From JAGQZY01 sp964588335 (lineage in GTDB: Bacteria > Bdellovibrionota > Bdellovibrionia > Bdellovibrionales > JAGQZY01), in the NCBI GenBank assembly GCA_964588335.1, contig CAZPOV010000019.1:1-64000 (forward strand): a stretch of 64,000 nucleotides of DNA, written 5' to 3'. Both the position numbers and the translations under genes were made by a program. Positions 55,309 to 64,000 of this stretch are shown here, one piece after another. The notes beneath the pieces are model-generated. The model did not search any database and had not been told where the DNA came from. It saw only the letters and a program-made list of their open reading frames with translations. Position 1 is the stretch's first letter; every line of letters starts with the position of its first letter.

Positions 55309-56053
55309 ATCTTGGTTTCGCCCCCATCGGCTATTGGGGCTCTTCCTGGTTGTTTCTCTTCTCCCCACACAAGGTTTTTCATCATTACAATGGCAGGTTG
55401 AAGCCGGCGCCGTATGGCAGAATCGCAATGATGTTCGCATCTCTCCAGAAAATGGATCCTATGTTGAGTTTAATGAATATAACGAGGGTCCTTTCTTTCA
55501 TTATCGTACTGAAATCACATACAAATTGAACAAACGACACGGATTCCGCCTTCTCTATGCTCCATTGAACCTCAAGGTTTCAGGTGTTCCGTCTCACCCA
55601 GTGATGTTCGACGGGGTCAACTTTGCAGCCGCTAAACCTCTTAATGTGGAATATCGCTTTAACTCCTATCGTCTCACTTATCGATATGGATTATTTTTAA
55701 GTTCAACTCAAAAGTTTTATGTCGGATTAACCGGGAAAATCAGGGAGGCTCGCATTCGATTTTCTCAACAAGGATTGAGCCAAGAGTACAATAACGTTGG
55801 TTTTGTGCCTCTTCTCTATTTCTACTACGAGAAGAGATTAGGGAGCCACTGGACCTTTGTCTCTGACCTCGACTTTGCAGCAGCAAGCCAAGGGCGGGCC
55901 ATCGATTTTGCCATTAAGATTCGTCACGATCTGAATGAACAGAGTGCTCTGGGTCTAGGATTTAGAACCCTGGAAGGTGGCGCTGACAACGATAAAGTCT
56001 TCACTTTCAGTTGGTTGAATTATGCTGTCGTTGATTGGGTCTATAACTTCTAA
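55274..56053 (+). CDS. Predicted outer-membrane beta-barrel protein
   Basis: A 259-residue exported protein with a long positively charged N-region and leader (LLGLFLVVSLLPTQGFS), then repeated amphipathic strands (GFRLLYAPLNLKV, FNSYRLTYRYGLFL, KFYVGLTGKIREARI) and a terminal phenylalanine (DWVYNF). This fits a small outer-membrane barrel. The first ATG lies within the HTH gene, a 35-base overlap; an ATG at 55292 is an alternative start. Co-translation with the regulator suggests a functional link. Confidence 0.72.
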   Translation: MKSFRAMPQELKSWFRPHRLLGLFLVVSLLPTQGFSSLQWQVEAGAVWQNRNDVRISPENGSYVEFNEYNEGPFFHYRTEITYKLNKRHGFRLLYAPLNLKVSGVPSHPVMFDGVNFAAAKPLNVEYRFNSYRLTYRYGLFLSSTQKFYVGLTGKIREARIRFSQQGLSQEYNNVGFVPLLYFYYEKRLGSHWTFVSDLDFAAASQGRAIDFAIKIRHDLNEQSALGLGFRTLEGGADNDKVFTFSWLNYAVVDWVYNF

Positions 56054-56184
56054 GTTTTAAGAAAACAAAATAAACTCTTGGGTTTACAGGCAACACCTTG
56101 ACTTTCGCGCATCGTAAAACGGACGCGGGCTGGGAATCGAAATAAGAGTTGGCAAAAACTAGGAAATGGGACTGGGCCTTGGTG

Positions 56185-56210
56185 GGGTCATCGGAAAACC
56201 GAAGAGACCC
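56185..56210 (+). other. Hairpin in a gene-free gap
   Basis: GGGTC (56185-56189) and GACCC (56206-56210) enclose CGG-AAAA-CCG, a stable two-step stem-loop. It is in a 247-base gap that ends in a strong terminator, so a small RNA is possible. A TTGACT at about 56098 could be a -35, but no good -10 is seen. Confidence 0.3.
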
Positions 56211-56243
56211 ATTGGCGAATCTGTTGAAGAGTTTTGGAAATAC

Positions 56244-56276
56244 AAAAAGGCATACGCTTTAACGTATGCCTTTTTT
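56244..56276. terminator. Bidirectional terminator between the barrel gene and lon
   Basis: GGCATACG (56249-56256), loop CTTTAA, CGTATGCC (56263-56270), with five As before and six Ts after. It can end the plus-strand barrel transcript and the minus-strand lon transcript. Confidence 0.9.
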
Positions 56277-56300
56277 CTCACTTTTAAAAATGTTCAAATC

Positions 56301-58700
56301 TTAGGCGGCAGGCATTGTGGTTTTATCTTTGTTAGAACCACTTTTCTTTTTGCTACCTTTCACTTTCGATTTCAAAGCGATTTGCAGCACTTCGTCTAAG
56401 TGCTCAACAAAGATGAAGTTAATCTTTTCGCGAATTTCTTCAGCGATTTCATCAACATCTTTTTTGTTGGCCAAAGGACAAATAACTGTCGTGATATCGT
56501 GACTAAGGGCCGCTAAGGCTTTTTCCTTAATTCCACCGATGGGCAGAACGCGTCCAGTCAGTGTCACTTCACCCGTCATCGCCACATCTTTTCGAACCGG
56601 GTTGTTGGTAATTATACTAACAATCGCAGTTGTCATGGTAATTCCAGCAGAAGGTCCATCTTTAGGAATACCCCCAGCCGGCATATGAATGTGGATATGA
56701 TTTTCTTCAAACCATTTCGGCTCAATGCCAAGCTCATCAAAGTGGGCGCGGGCATAAGAGATCGCAGCCGTTGCTGATTCTTTCATCACATCGCCCATTT
56801 GTCCGGTTAAGGTGAATCCACCTTTGCCTTTCATGTTAAGGGCTTCAACATAAAGAACCTCTCCACCAGCCTGGGTCCAAGCCAGTCCAGTTCCAACTCC
56901 AACAGTATCTTCAGTCAATTTATCTTCTTTAAGGAACTTTGGTGCTCCAAGAAACTTCACGACTTGTTCACTGTCGATCACGAACTTTTTGGTGGCTCCC
57001 ATAACAATTTCTTTAGCCACTTTTCGACACAAGGAGCCGACTTCCCGTTCTAAATTTCGAACGCCGGCCTCACGGGTGTAGTGAGAGATCAAAAAGTTTA
57101 TGCCTTCTTCGGTGAACTCAATCTTGTCGTCATCGATTCCGTTGTTGTCCACTTGTTTTCTGATCAAGTGCTTTTTTGTGATCTCAGCTTTTTCAGCTTG
57201 GGTGTAGCCTGAGATTGGAATCAATTCCATTCTGTCACGAAGAGCGGCTGGAATATTCTCAACCACATTGGCAGTCGCTATAAAAAGTGCTTTTGAAAGA
57301 TCAAAATCAACATTCAGGTAGTTGTCCCGGAAAGCGGCATTTTGTTCGGGGTCCAAAACCTCTAGCATCGCCGCCGAGGGATCGCCTCTAAAATCACTTC
57401 CAAGCTTGTCAATTTCATCTAAAACAATAACCGGGTTGTTTGTTTGGATCTGTTTAAGAGCCTGAACAATTTTTCCGGGCATAGCGCCAACATATGTTCT
57501 GCGGTGTCCACGAATCTCGGCTTCGTCCTTTACGCCACCAAGAGCGATTCGGAAGTACTTGCGATTCATTGACTTGGCAATGCTTTTACCAAGGGATGTT
57601 TTACCAACTCCAGGAGGGCCGCAAAAGCACAAGATTGGCCCTTTCATATTGTCTTTTAACTTTTTAACAGCCAAGAATTCCAAGATTCTTTCTTTGGCCT
57701 TTTCTAAACCATGGTGATCGGCTTCAAGAATTTTCATAGCTTTCGCAATGTCGATGCTATCGATGGTTTCTTTTTTCCAAGGTAGGTCGGCCATCCAATC
57801 CAAATAGGTTCGGATCATTGAAGCTTCTGAGGCGTCTGGGTGCATTCTTTCGAGTCGACCCAATTGCTTCATCACTTCTGACTCAACATCATCTGGCATT
57901 CCAGCGTGCATGATTTTTTGTCTTAATTCATCCATTTCGTCATTCTTCGAATCGCCTTCGCCCAATTCAGACTTTATTGCCTTCATTTGCTCGCGAAGAA
58001 AATATTCTCGTTGGCTTTTCGACATTTCGTCTTTTGCTGTGGTTCGAATTTTGGCTTGCATTTGCAAAACTTCAACTTCGGACACAAGAATTTCATTTAC
58101 TAATTTAAGTCTTTTCAAGTGATCTTCTGTTTCAAGGATCTTTTGTGCGTCCTCAACTTTGAGCCCAAGGTTCGACGCAATAAGATCAGCGACACGGCCG
58201 GGTTCGGTGATGTCGTCAAGAACAAGTAAAATATCGGGAGAAAGAATTTTGCCAAGAGCGATAACTTTTTCCAGTTGTTCTTTGGAAGTGCGAATTAAAG
58301 CCTCAGCTTTCAGTTTCACTTCTTCAGAGTCATCATACTTTTCCTCAATCTTATCCACCGATACATTAAAGAAAGGTTGGTTTTGATGAAACTTAGTGAT
58401 TTTAGCTTTTGCCATTCCCTGAATCAAAATCTTCACTCGGCCATCAGCAAGTTTGCGCATACGGATGATCATAGCAACAGTCCCTACCCGATAAACGCTC
58501 TCTTCAGTGGGAGATTCCTCGGTTAAGTCCATTTGCGATGCCAGAAAAATCAAACGATTTTTCGCTAAGCTATCCTCCACGGCTTGAATTGATGACTCAC
58601 GACCCACAAAAAGTGGAATGATCATATAAGGGAAAATAACTATGTCCCGTACTGGGAGCATGGGTATTTGTTCAGGTATTTGTAGGCTTTTCTCGTCCAT
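56301..58700 (-). CDS. lon: ATP-dependent protease Lon (La)
   Basis: Lon degrades misfolded and regulatory proteins. The 799 residues have the N-terminal substrate domain (PMLPVRDIVIFPYMIIPLFVGR), the AAA+ domain with Walker A GPPGVGKTSLGK and VILDEIDK-type Walker B, and the protease domain with the catalytic Ser in PKDGPSAGI and Lys in GGIKEKALAAL. A short C-terminal basic tail (KVKGSKKKSGSNK) follows. GGAGG precedes the ATG. Single gene with its own terminator. Confidence 0.97.
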   Translation of the reverse strand: MDEKSLQIPEQIPMLPVRDIVIFPYMIIPLFVGRESSIQAVEDSLAKNRLIFLASQMDLTEESPTEESVYRVGTVAMIIRMRKLADGRVKILIQGMAKAKITKFHQNQPFFNVSVDKIEEKYDDSEEVKLKAEALIRTSKEQLEKVIALGKILSPDILLVLDDITEPGRVADLIASNLGLKVEDAQKILETEDHLKRLKLVNEILVSEVEVLQMQAKIRTTAKDEMSKSQREYFLREQMKAIKSELGEGDSKNDEMDELRQKIMHAGMPDDVESEVMKQLGRLERMHPDASEASMIRTYLDWMADLPWKKETIDSIDIAKAMKILEADHHGLEKAKERILEFLAVKKLKDNMKGPILCFCGPPGVGKTSLGKSIAKSMNRKYFRIALGGVKDEAEIRGHRRTYVGAMPGKIVQALKQIQTNNPVIVLDEIDKLGSDFRGDPSAAMLEVLDPEQNAAFRDNYLNVDFDLSKALFIATANVVENIPAALRDRMELIPISGYTQAEKAEITKKHLIRKQVDNNGIDDDKIEFTEEGINFLISHYTREAGVRNLEREVGSLCRKVAKEIVMGATKKFVIDSEQVVKFLGAPKFLKEDKLTEDTVGVGTGLAWTQAGGEVLYVEALNMKGKGGFTLTGQMGDVMKESATAAISYARAHFDELGIEPKWFEENHIHIHMPAGGIPKDGPSAGITMTTAIVSIITNNPVRKDVAMTGEVTLTGRVLPIGGIKEKALAALSHDITTVICPLANKKDVDEIAEEIREKINFIFVEHLDEVLQIALKSKVKGSKKKSGSNKDKTTMPAA

Positions 58701-58969
58701 TCACGGCCTCCATCAGAAATTCACTGTTGCTCTAAGTAATTTTTCGGAAGATCAGGAATTATATTTAGTCTTCAAAGGTCCCAAAAAGGTCGAGATTAAG
58801 CGCATTCTAGGAGAGTTTAAGCATTTCTAAAAGAAAACGATACCTTACCATTGGAAAAAGTTATTATGGTTTTAATCATTTATGCTTATGGTGTGTCGGT
58901 TTGAGACACTCTGTCCAAGGCTTGAACAATAATGGCAAAACCTACGAGACATAGGTCTGTGGCCAAAAG
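58701..58969. other. Gap between lon and the LpoA-like gene
   Basis: This 269-base stretch has no supported gene. It must hold the lon promoter, but I could not choose one. ACCTA/TAGGT at about 58940-58957 makes a weak hairpin followed by TTTTG on the minus strand, a poor candidate terminator for the upstream operon. Confidence 0.3.
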
Positions 58970-60928
58970 TCAGAGTTCTTTGGTTGCAAAAGGAACGATT
59001 TCTCCTTCTTTCACGGTTAAGGTTACTACTGGTCTGACAAATTCTTTTTTATTATTGAGAACAAGGGTGTTCAAGGCGCCTGGTATTCCCTTGTTTTGTT
59101 GAATGACTTTTGCAAAGTCCAAGCGATTCTCAACGCCTTGAGATAAAACCGACCGAGCCACCAACCCGGAATCATAACCCAGTAATGCAAAAGTCGAAGG
59201 GGCCTTATTAAAGGTTTCGGCGTAAGCTTGATAAAAACGGGAATTCAAAAAGGTCTCATCTTTTCCATAAAATCCATCGGTGAAGATAGACTTGGCCACA
59301 AAGTTTTGACCGCGGCGAAGAAACTCATCGGTATTCCAAATATTGGTACCGATCAAATAAACCTTGGTCACATCATTGTAGGCCAGCATGGGTGCAATCT
59401 GACCGATAGCTTTCGGGCCATCAGGGATAAAAATGGCATCAAAGTCGACAATAGGAGGAAGTAATCCAACCGGTGGTTTTTTTCTTCGCCTTGAACCCTT
59501 GGGCTGTTTTTCGTACCACTCTTTTAAACGTTTCGAGTATTCTTTCTGTCGATCAGCGATATAAAAAGTGCCCACGAGTTTTTGAATGTGTTCATTAAAA
59601 TCAGTTTCACCGGGAAGGTACGACTGAGCACCCGTCACCTTGCCACCCTTTTCTTGTACCTTTTTCCAGAACACATTACTGATTTTTACGCCATAAGCAT
59701 CATTAGGATAGAGGATGGCAAATCTTTTAAATTCCATCTTGTCCATGGCCGTTTCAATCAATTGATCGAGCTGAGACTCGATGGTCAAAGCGTTACGAAA
59801 GATAAAGGGACCAATGTCCGTGAGGCCTTCTTTTTGTGAGAGGGCTAGAAAAGGCACGCCAATTTCTTGAGATTGAATTGACGCCGAGTAAGCCGTTTTC
59901 GCAAGCAGCCCACCGATGATGGCTATCGCATGATCCTCTTCAACAAGACGTTTCACAGCCTTTCGGGCCTGCTCGGCTTTTCCTCGACTATCAATAACGG
60001 CCAATCGGACGTTCTCTGAGTTCTGTCCTCCCTTAATTCCAAGGGCGAGTTGCAGGCCCCAAAGAGCTTGATAACCGATGCTGGAATAGCGTCCACTAAG
60101 AGGCAAGATGACACCAATAGTTCGTTGGTTGACTTGGCCACGAGCCGACAGCTGCTCAATCAGTTGCTGGGCCTGAGTGCTCACATAACTTTTTGGCCGC
60201 ATCGCTATCACGCTTTCAAAATAAGAGCGGGCTTCAGAGTACTTACCTTCACCCATCAAATAGACTCCGTACCGATACATGGCGTCGACTTTTAAGTCAG
60301 ACTCGCGACTGTCATTAGCAAAGTCTTTTAAGTCAGGGCCAGTCAGTCGAGAATCGAGGAAGGCCTTGGCTTTGCGAGCAAAGCTTTCTCTTTTGGAAAC
60401 GTTAGGATGCTGTTCGGAAAGTTTTACCAGTGTTTCAAAGGCTTCCAGTTGGGAGCCGGTTCGCATCAGACAGGTGAAGCGAACCTCTAATAAGTCGGCC
60501 TTTTGTTCGCGATCCAAGCGCGCATTGAGGGAGCGTTCGACCAGCTCAAGAGCTTTTTTATAATCGCCAATTTTGTATGTTAAGATTTTCGCAGCGGCAA
60601 CTCTTGCGGGAGCTTCGCGACTTGAGAAGTACTGTGAATCATAAAGAGCCTGGTAAGCACTTAACGACTTGTCCCAGTTTTCCATGCGAGAATAAGTTTT
60701 AGCCAGTAAAAATAGAGCGTCGTCGCCGGTTTCGGTATTTCTGTGAAATTTTAAAATTCCGTTGAGGGTTTTTACAGCTTGGGCGAACTGTTTGTTTTTG
60801 TATTCTTGATTGGCCTTTGCCAACTGGAGCTTGACCGGCTCAGGAGCCTGGTTCAACTTTTCTTTTCGTCCAAATGTCGAACAAGAAATGAAAATAAATA
60901 ATGTTGAAAGCAGAAGAAGAGATTTCAT
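58970..60928 (-). CDS. Lipoprotein with TPR region and LpoA-like periplasmic binding domain
   Basis: A 652-residue lipoprotein (leader ending FISC, Cys16). Residues about 30-260 are TPR-like repeats (QFAQAVKTLNGILKF, KALELVERSLNARL, GKYSEARSYFESV). Residues about 270-640 form a type I periplasmic binding fold (GVILPLSGRYSSIGYQAL, AIIGGLLAKTAYSAS, FAILYPNDAYGVKIS). This domain order is that of LpoA, the outer-membrane activator of penicillin-binding protein 1A. It overlaps the dnaJ-like gene by one base and is last in the hemW-grpE-dnaJ run. A basic loop (GSRRRKKP) interrupts the binding fold. Confidence 0.82.
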   Translation of the reverse strand: MKSLLLLSTLFIFISCSTFGRKEKLNQAPEPVKLQLAKANQEYKNKQFAQAVKTLNGILKFHRNTETGDDALFLLAKTYSRMENWDKSLSAYQALYDSQYFSSREAPARVAAAKILTYKIGDYKKALELVERSLNARLDREQKADLLEVRFTCLMRTGSQLEAFETLVKLSEQHPNVSKRESFARKAKAFLDSRLTGPDLKDFANDSRESDLKVDAMYRYGVYLMGEGKYSEARSYFESVIAMRPKSYVSTQAQQLIEQLSARGQVNQRTIGVILPLSGRYSSIGYQALWGLQLALGIKGGQNSENVRLAVIDSRGKAEQARKAVKRLVEEDHAIAIIGGLLAKTAYSASIQSQEIGVPFLALSQKEGLTDIGPFIFRNALTIESQLDQLIETAMDKMEFKRFAILYPNDAYGVKISNVFWKKVQEKGGKVTGAQSYLPGETDFNEHIQKLVGTFYIADRQKEYSKRLKEWYEKQPKGSRRRKKPPVGLLPPIVDFDAIFIPDGPKAIGQIAPMLAYNDVTKVYLIGTNIWNTDEFLRRGQNFVAKSIFTDGFYGKDETFLNSRFYQAYAETFNKAPSTFALLGYDSGLVARSVLSQGVENRLDFAKVIQQNKGIPGALNTLVLNNKKEFVRPVVTLTVKEGEIVPFATKEL

Positions 60929-61788
60929 TATTTGCTCCCTTTAAGTTCCTTTAAATAGGTCTGGTATTGTTGCATCATTTCGCCTTCAGGCCAAGTTCGC
61001 AGGCTTTTTTCCATAGAATTTCGTTCGTGGGTCGAGAGACGCTTGGGGTGCTCGATAAAACAATGGACAAGGAGATCCCCTTTATAATGACCTTTCGGGT
61101 CAGGCAGGCCAAAGCCACGCAGTGTGTGTTGTAGGTCTTCAAACTCACAGACCTTCAACTTAAGCTTTCGGATACCATTGAGGGTTGGAACTTCGATTTG
61201 AGAGCCTAGCGCAGCATCGATATATCGGATCGGTACGTTAACCCGGATGTTGAGTTCGTTGCGCAAAAAGATGGGGTGATTTTGAATGTGGATGATTACA
61301 AAAAGGTCGCCGATGGCTTCGGCTGTTACATCCCCGTAGCCGCTCAGTTTCAAGCGTTGGAAATGAAAGGCTCCTTTAGGGACGCGCACTTTCAACTGAA
61401 CGGTTTCTTTTTCTTTTTTGTTGTTTCTTATGTACCGAATGGTTCGGTCAACACCATTAACCACGTCTTCAAGAGTTATAAACAAATTGTAGCGAAGATT
61501 TTTGCCCTTTGTGGTTTTTCCGGTGGAGCTTGTTTGGGGCTGAGGCTCTGCCCGTGGCTGTGGGCGTGGTGATGGCTTATAATGAGAGTCATAGTTTTTC
61601 TTTAGTTCTGGAGTGGTCAGTGTTTCATAGGCCTCTTTGATTTCTGCAAAACGTTCGGAGGCCTCTGAGTTGTCGGGATTGTGGTCTGGGTGATACTTTA
61701 AGGCCAATTGTCTGTAGGCGGACTTGATTTCTTTCAAGCTCGCCCTCTGGTCGACATTTAAAATCTTGTAATAATCTTTTTTAGCCAA
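60928..61788 (-). CDS. DnaJ-type co-chaperone lacking the zinc finger (CbpA-like)
   Basis: J-domain proteins stimulate DnaK ATPase and deliver substrates. The protein starts at a TTG and has a J domain (KDYYKILNV, HPD at residues 33-35), a short Pro/Gln-rich linker in place of the Gly/Phe region, then two C-terminal substrate domains (VRVPKGAF, HPIFLRNELNIRVNVPI). No CxxCxGxG zinc finger repeats are present, so at 286 residues it resembles CbpA rather than DnaJ. It lies 12 bases after grpE, the usual spot for dnaK or dnaJ, but no dnaK is here. Confidence 0.9.
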   Translation of the reverse strand: MAKKDYYKILNVDQRASLKEIKSAYRQLALKYHPDHNPDNSEASERFAEIKEAYETLTTPELKKNYDSHYKPSPRPQPRAEPQPQTSSTGKTTKGKNLRYNLFITLEDVVNGVDRTIRYIRNNKKEKETVQLKVRVPKGAFHFQRLKLSGYGDVTAEAIGDLFVIIHIQNHPIFLRNELNIRVNVPIRYIDAALGSQIEVPTLNGIRKLKLKVCEFEDLQHTLRGFGLPDPKGHYKGDLLVHCFIEHPKRLSTHERNSMEKSLRTWPEGEMMQQYQTYLKELKGSK

Positions 61789-61800
61789 GGTGGCTTTATT

Positions 61801-62373
61801 TTATTCAGTTTTCTTACGACTTACAATCACTTGTCCGGGGCGAAGCAATTTATCGTGATAACGGTAAGGAGCTTTGAAAACCTTGGTGACGTGGCCTTCG
61901 GGATACTCATCAGAGGCTTCACTACTGAGGGCTTCTTGGGTGTTGGGATCAAAGGGCTTGCCCACACAATCGACTTCAACAATTCCGTGTTTTTCAAGAT
62001 TGGTTTTTAAGGATTGGGCTGTCATTTCAACACCGTTAACGAAATCTTTGAAGTTTTCCTCGGTGACGTCGGCCTGAAGCGCTGATTTAAAGACATCCAA
62101 GGTGTCCAAAAGATCACGGGCAAGGCGTTCAGCTCCGTATTTTAATAATTGTGAGCGTTCTTTGAAGTTTTGACGTTTAATATTTTCCAGCTCAGCCCTT
62201 AGGTAGAGGTGGTCCTTTTCCAGTTGAGCGAATTTGTCCTCCAGACTTTGATCGTCTGTGGGTGCTGCTTCATTTTCTGGCGTCGCACCCACATTTTCCG
62301 TCTCTGGATCGTCTATTGTTTCTTTGTGAGCTTTACCAATGTCATCGGCTTTATTTTTTTTATCATCCGTCAT
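61801..62373 (-). CDS. grpE: Nucleotide exchange factor GrpE
   Basis: GrpE releases ADP from DnaK. The 190 residues have an acidic N-terminal tail, a long dimerising helix (LEKDHLYLRAELENIKRQNFKER) and the C-terminal beta domain (FDPNTQEALSSEASDEYPEGHVTKVFKAPYRYHDKLLRPGQVIV motifs read in pieces). AGGTGA precedes the ATG. It is 18 bases downstream of hemW. Confidence 0.94.
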   Translation of the reverse strand: MTDDKKNKADDIGKAHKETIDDPETENVGATPENEAAPTDDQSLEDKFAQLEKDHLYLRAELENIKRQNFKERSQLLKYGAERLARDLLDTLDVFKSALQADVTEENFKDFVNGVEMTAQSLKTNLEKHGIVEVDCVGKPFDPNTQEALSSEASDEYPEGHVTKVFKAPYRYHDKLLRPGQVIVSRKKTE

Positions 62374-62391
62374 AAATCACCTGTGAATATG

Positions 62392-63606
62392 TCAAAATAT
62401 GGGGCTTGTTTGCACCTTGTCAATGTCATCAGAGGAAATAAGGAGTTCTTCAAAGACCCTGTTGCTGAGCAAAAAGCCTTGGTCAGTAAGATGCAATTCT
62501 GTAGGGCTTTTGGAGGCCACCCAGCCGCGGTCTTGGCTATCGGCTAATTTTTTTAATACCAAATCCGGCGCCCAGTCTCCGAATTTTTGACGCACTGATT
62601 GCAAATCCAGCCCCCGAGCCAGCCTCAGGTGGGTGTGGCAAAAGTCGGTCAAAGATTCATGGAGCAAAAGACTTTCTCGTTGTTCTTTTGGCAGGGTTGT
62701 AATGTCGCTTGCGACCTGCAAGCTTTCCATTTGCTCCATATAGACGCTGTAACTCCGCGGGTTCCAGAAGCGGTAACCGAATTGGGGTTGCCTGCGGTAA
62801 GAATGGGCACTTAAGCCAACACCCCAATAGTTTTGGTCTGTCCAATAGAGGTTGTTATGGGTGGATTCAAAACCTGGTTGAGAAAAGTTCGAAAGCTCGT
62901 ACCGCTGGAGGTCACTTTCAGCCAGTTTTTGGATGACCATCTCAAACATCTCCACTTGCTCATCTTCTGAACCACGACCTTGATTCATTGGATGCTTGGG
63001 CGGAAGGGTCAGGCAGTAGGCACTGACATGGGGAGGTTGAAACCCAGTGATCTCATCAAGATCTTTTGCAAGTTGCGAGAGTCCCTGCTTCGGAAGGGAA
63101 AACAGAAGGTCTAAACTAAAATTGTTGAAATGCTGTTTCACCAATTGGATGGTTGAGCGTGTTTGCTCTGCCGTGTGTTCTCGGTTGCAGGCTTTAAGAT
63201 AAGGATCATGGAAGCTTTGGCAGCCAATACTCACTCTATTAAAGCCGACATCTCTTAAGCCTCTGCATTTTTCTGGGTCTAAAGTCGCTGGATTCACCTC
63301 AATGGTAATTTCCGTTTTGGCATCCACTGTAAAACCGACTTTTTTGTAGGTATCAATGATCCGCCCCAGTTGCATGGGACTGAGTAAGCTGGGGGTCCCA
63401 CCGCCAAAGTAAATCGTGTCCAGATGAGTTTCTTGATAGAAAGATCGACGCATTTCAATCTCTTTACAGACAGCTTCGACATACTCATCATTGGGAGAGA
63501 TTTGATCCTTCGCATAGGTGGCGAAGTCGCAATAATGACAGCGTTGGATGCAAAATGGAATATGAACGTAGGCGCCAAAAAGATTCATATTGGCAGGGAG
63601 TACCAT
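62392..63606 (-). CDS. hemW: Radical SAM protein HemW (heme chaperone)
   Basis: HemW belongs to the HemN-like radical SAM family and is thought to carry heme rather than oxidise coproporphyrinogen. The 404 residues begin with AYVHIPFCIQRCHYCDF (Cys19, Cys23, Cys26 binding the 4Fe-4S cluster), then FGGGTPSLL, VNPATL and RVSIGCQSF. The HemN-specific C-terminal region is present (LARGLDLQSVRQKFG). An ATG at 63588 is an alternative start. In many bacteria hemW lies before hrcA-grpE-dnaK-dnaJ; here hrcA and dnaK are missing. Confidence 0.9.
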   Translation of the reverse strand: MVLPANMNLFGAYVHIPFCIQRCHYCDFATYAKDQISPNDEYVEAVCKEIEMRRSFYQETHLDTIYFGGGTPSLLSPMQLGRIIDTYKKVGFTVDAKTEITIEVNPATLDPEKCRGLRDVGFNRVSIGCQSFHDPYLKACNREHTAEQTRSTIQLVKQHFNNFSLDLLFSLPKQGLSQLAKDLDEITGFQPPHVSAYCLTLPPKHPMNQGRGSEDEQVEMFEMVIQKLAESDLQRYELSNFSQPGFESTHNNLYWTDQNYWGVGLSAHSYRRQPQFGYRFWNPRSYSVYMEQMESLQVASDITTLPKEQRESLLLHESLTDFCHTHLRLARGLDLQSVRQKFGDWAPDLVLKKLADSQDRGWVASKSPTELHLTDQGFLLSNRVFEELLISSDDIDKVQTSPIF

Positions 63607-63795
63607 AGCCTTGTTCCAAGGGTCTATTAAATTCCCATATAATTGCCATAACCATCCCTTATACTACTGAAATTATTGAGTTATTTTGAGACAGCTGGCT
63701 GGACAAAACGCCAAAAACTGAGCCGATTTGACCACAAAGACTTTAGCCTCGGTTATAATAAAGTCGAGGCAACGACTGCAGCGAGGACCTTATAT

Positions 63796-64000
63796 ATGTC
63801 GACACAACTGATAATTGATTCTGATGCTTATTTCCAATCGGTCGTAGATGAGGCTTTTAAAGAAAGGCGTCTTGAAACACGGCCCCAAATAAAAACGTAT
63901 ATTGTAGAAGTTCTTAAACACTATCTCAGCGTCGAGAACCTCTACGACGTTGAGGACACAACCGGGCGGAAAACTCGTAAAACTATGGCTGAAATGTATT
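63796..64000 (+). CDS. Hypothetical protein, N-terminal part (runs off the window)
   Basis: An open frame from the ATG at 63796 (GAGGA about 10 bases upstream) reads MSTQLIIDSDAYFQSVVDEA and continues through 68 codons without a stop to the window edge. It is charged and probably helical (EAFKERRLETRPQ, TYIVEVLKHYLS) with no signal peptide. No family is recognised. The 189-base gap before it holds divergent promoter signals for hemW and this gene that I could not resolve. Confidence 0.6.
   Translation, partial: MSTQLIIDSDAYFQSVVDEAFKERRLETRPQIKTYIVEVLKHYLSVENLYDVEDTTGRKTRKTMAEMY

Noticed and set aside
56166..56399. 77-codon open frame crossing the terminator and the lon 3' end
   Set aside because: It reads through a strong terminator hairpin and into lon on the opposite strand; composition looks random.
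58642..58830. 62-codon plus-strand open frame over the lon start
   Set aside because: The first third is the antisense of the conserved Lon N-terminus; no ribosome site or domain.

Overview
The window reads as the replication-origin region of a Gram-negative, probably predatory, bacterium of the Bdellovibrionota (Bdellovibrio-like; this is inference). The reasons are the deltaproteobacterial-type ATP synthase cluster with b' and b subunits, the many exported lipoproteins and outer-membrane barrels, and the moderately AT-rich sequence. There are no rRNA genes, no tRNA I could recognise, no CRISPR array and no insertion sequence. Coding density is high, with many genes overlapping by 1-40 bases.

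Layout. Bases 1-7231 hold the minus-strand replication block gyrA (partial), gyrB, recF, dnaN, dnaA. The dnaA-dnaN gap has the parts of a bacterial oriC: three DnaA boxes, a GC-rich block, five TAG trinucleotides resembling a DnaA-trio, and an AT-rich tract. From 7232 the plus strand carries rpmH, rnpA, yidD, yidC, jag/khpB, mnmE, mnmG, rsmG, then parA and parB with two perfect parS palindromes, then an ATP synthase operon (b', b, delta, alpha, gamma, beta, epsilon; no a or c subunit here).

Bases 22600-36400 are the most unusual part. A minus-strand lipoprotein lies divergent to a tight 12-kb plus-strand operon. The operon encodes a very large metzincin-type zinc metalloprotease lipoprotein, a giant lipoprotein, a small predicted outer-membrane barrel, and a second giant lipoprotein that is a diverged paralogue of the first. 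I know no described system of this form.

Next come a NagZ-like secreted glycosidase and mfd (minus strand), then a NADH dehydrogenase cluster carrying only membrane-arm genes (nuoA, H, J, K, L, M, N). It is followed by a membrane-anchored AAA-type ATPase whose start codon sits inside an apparent intrinsic terminator and which overlaps a small MscS channel gene; this is the second candidate for an undescribed system. Two minus-strand lipid hydrolase genes follow (patatin-like, then ceramidase-like), then an HTH/coiled-coil protein overlapping a barrel-protein gene.

The right end (56300-63600, minus strand) has lon and a likely hemW-grpE-dnaJ-like-LpoA-like operon for quality control and envelope work. 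The window ends inside a plus-strand gene of unknown function.
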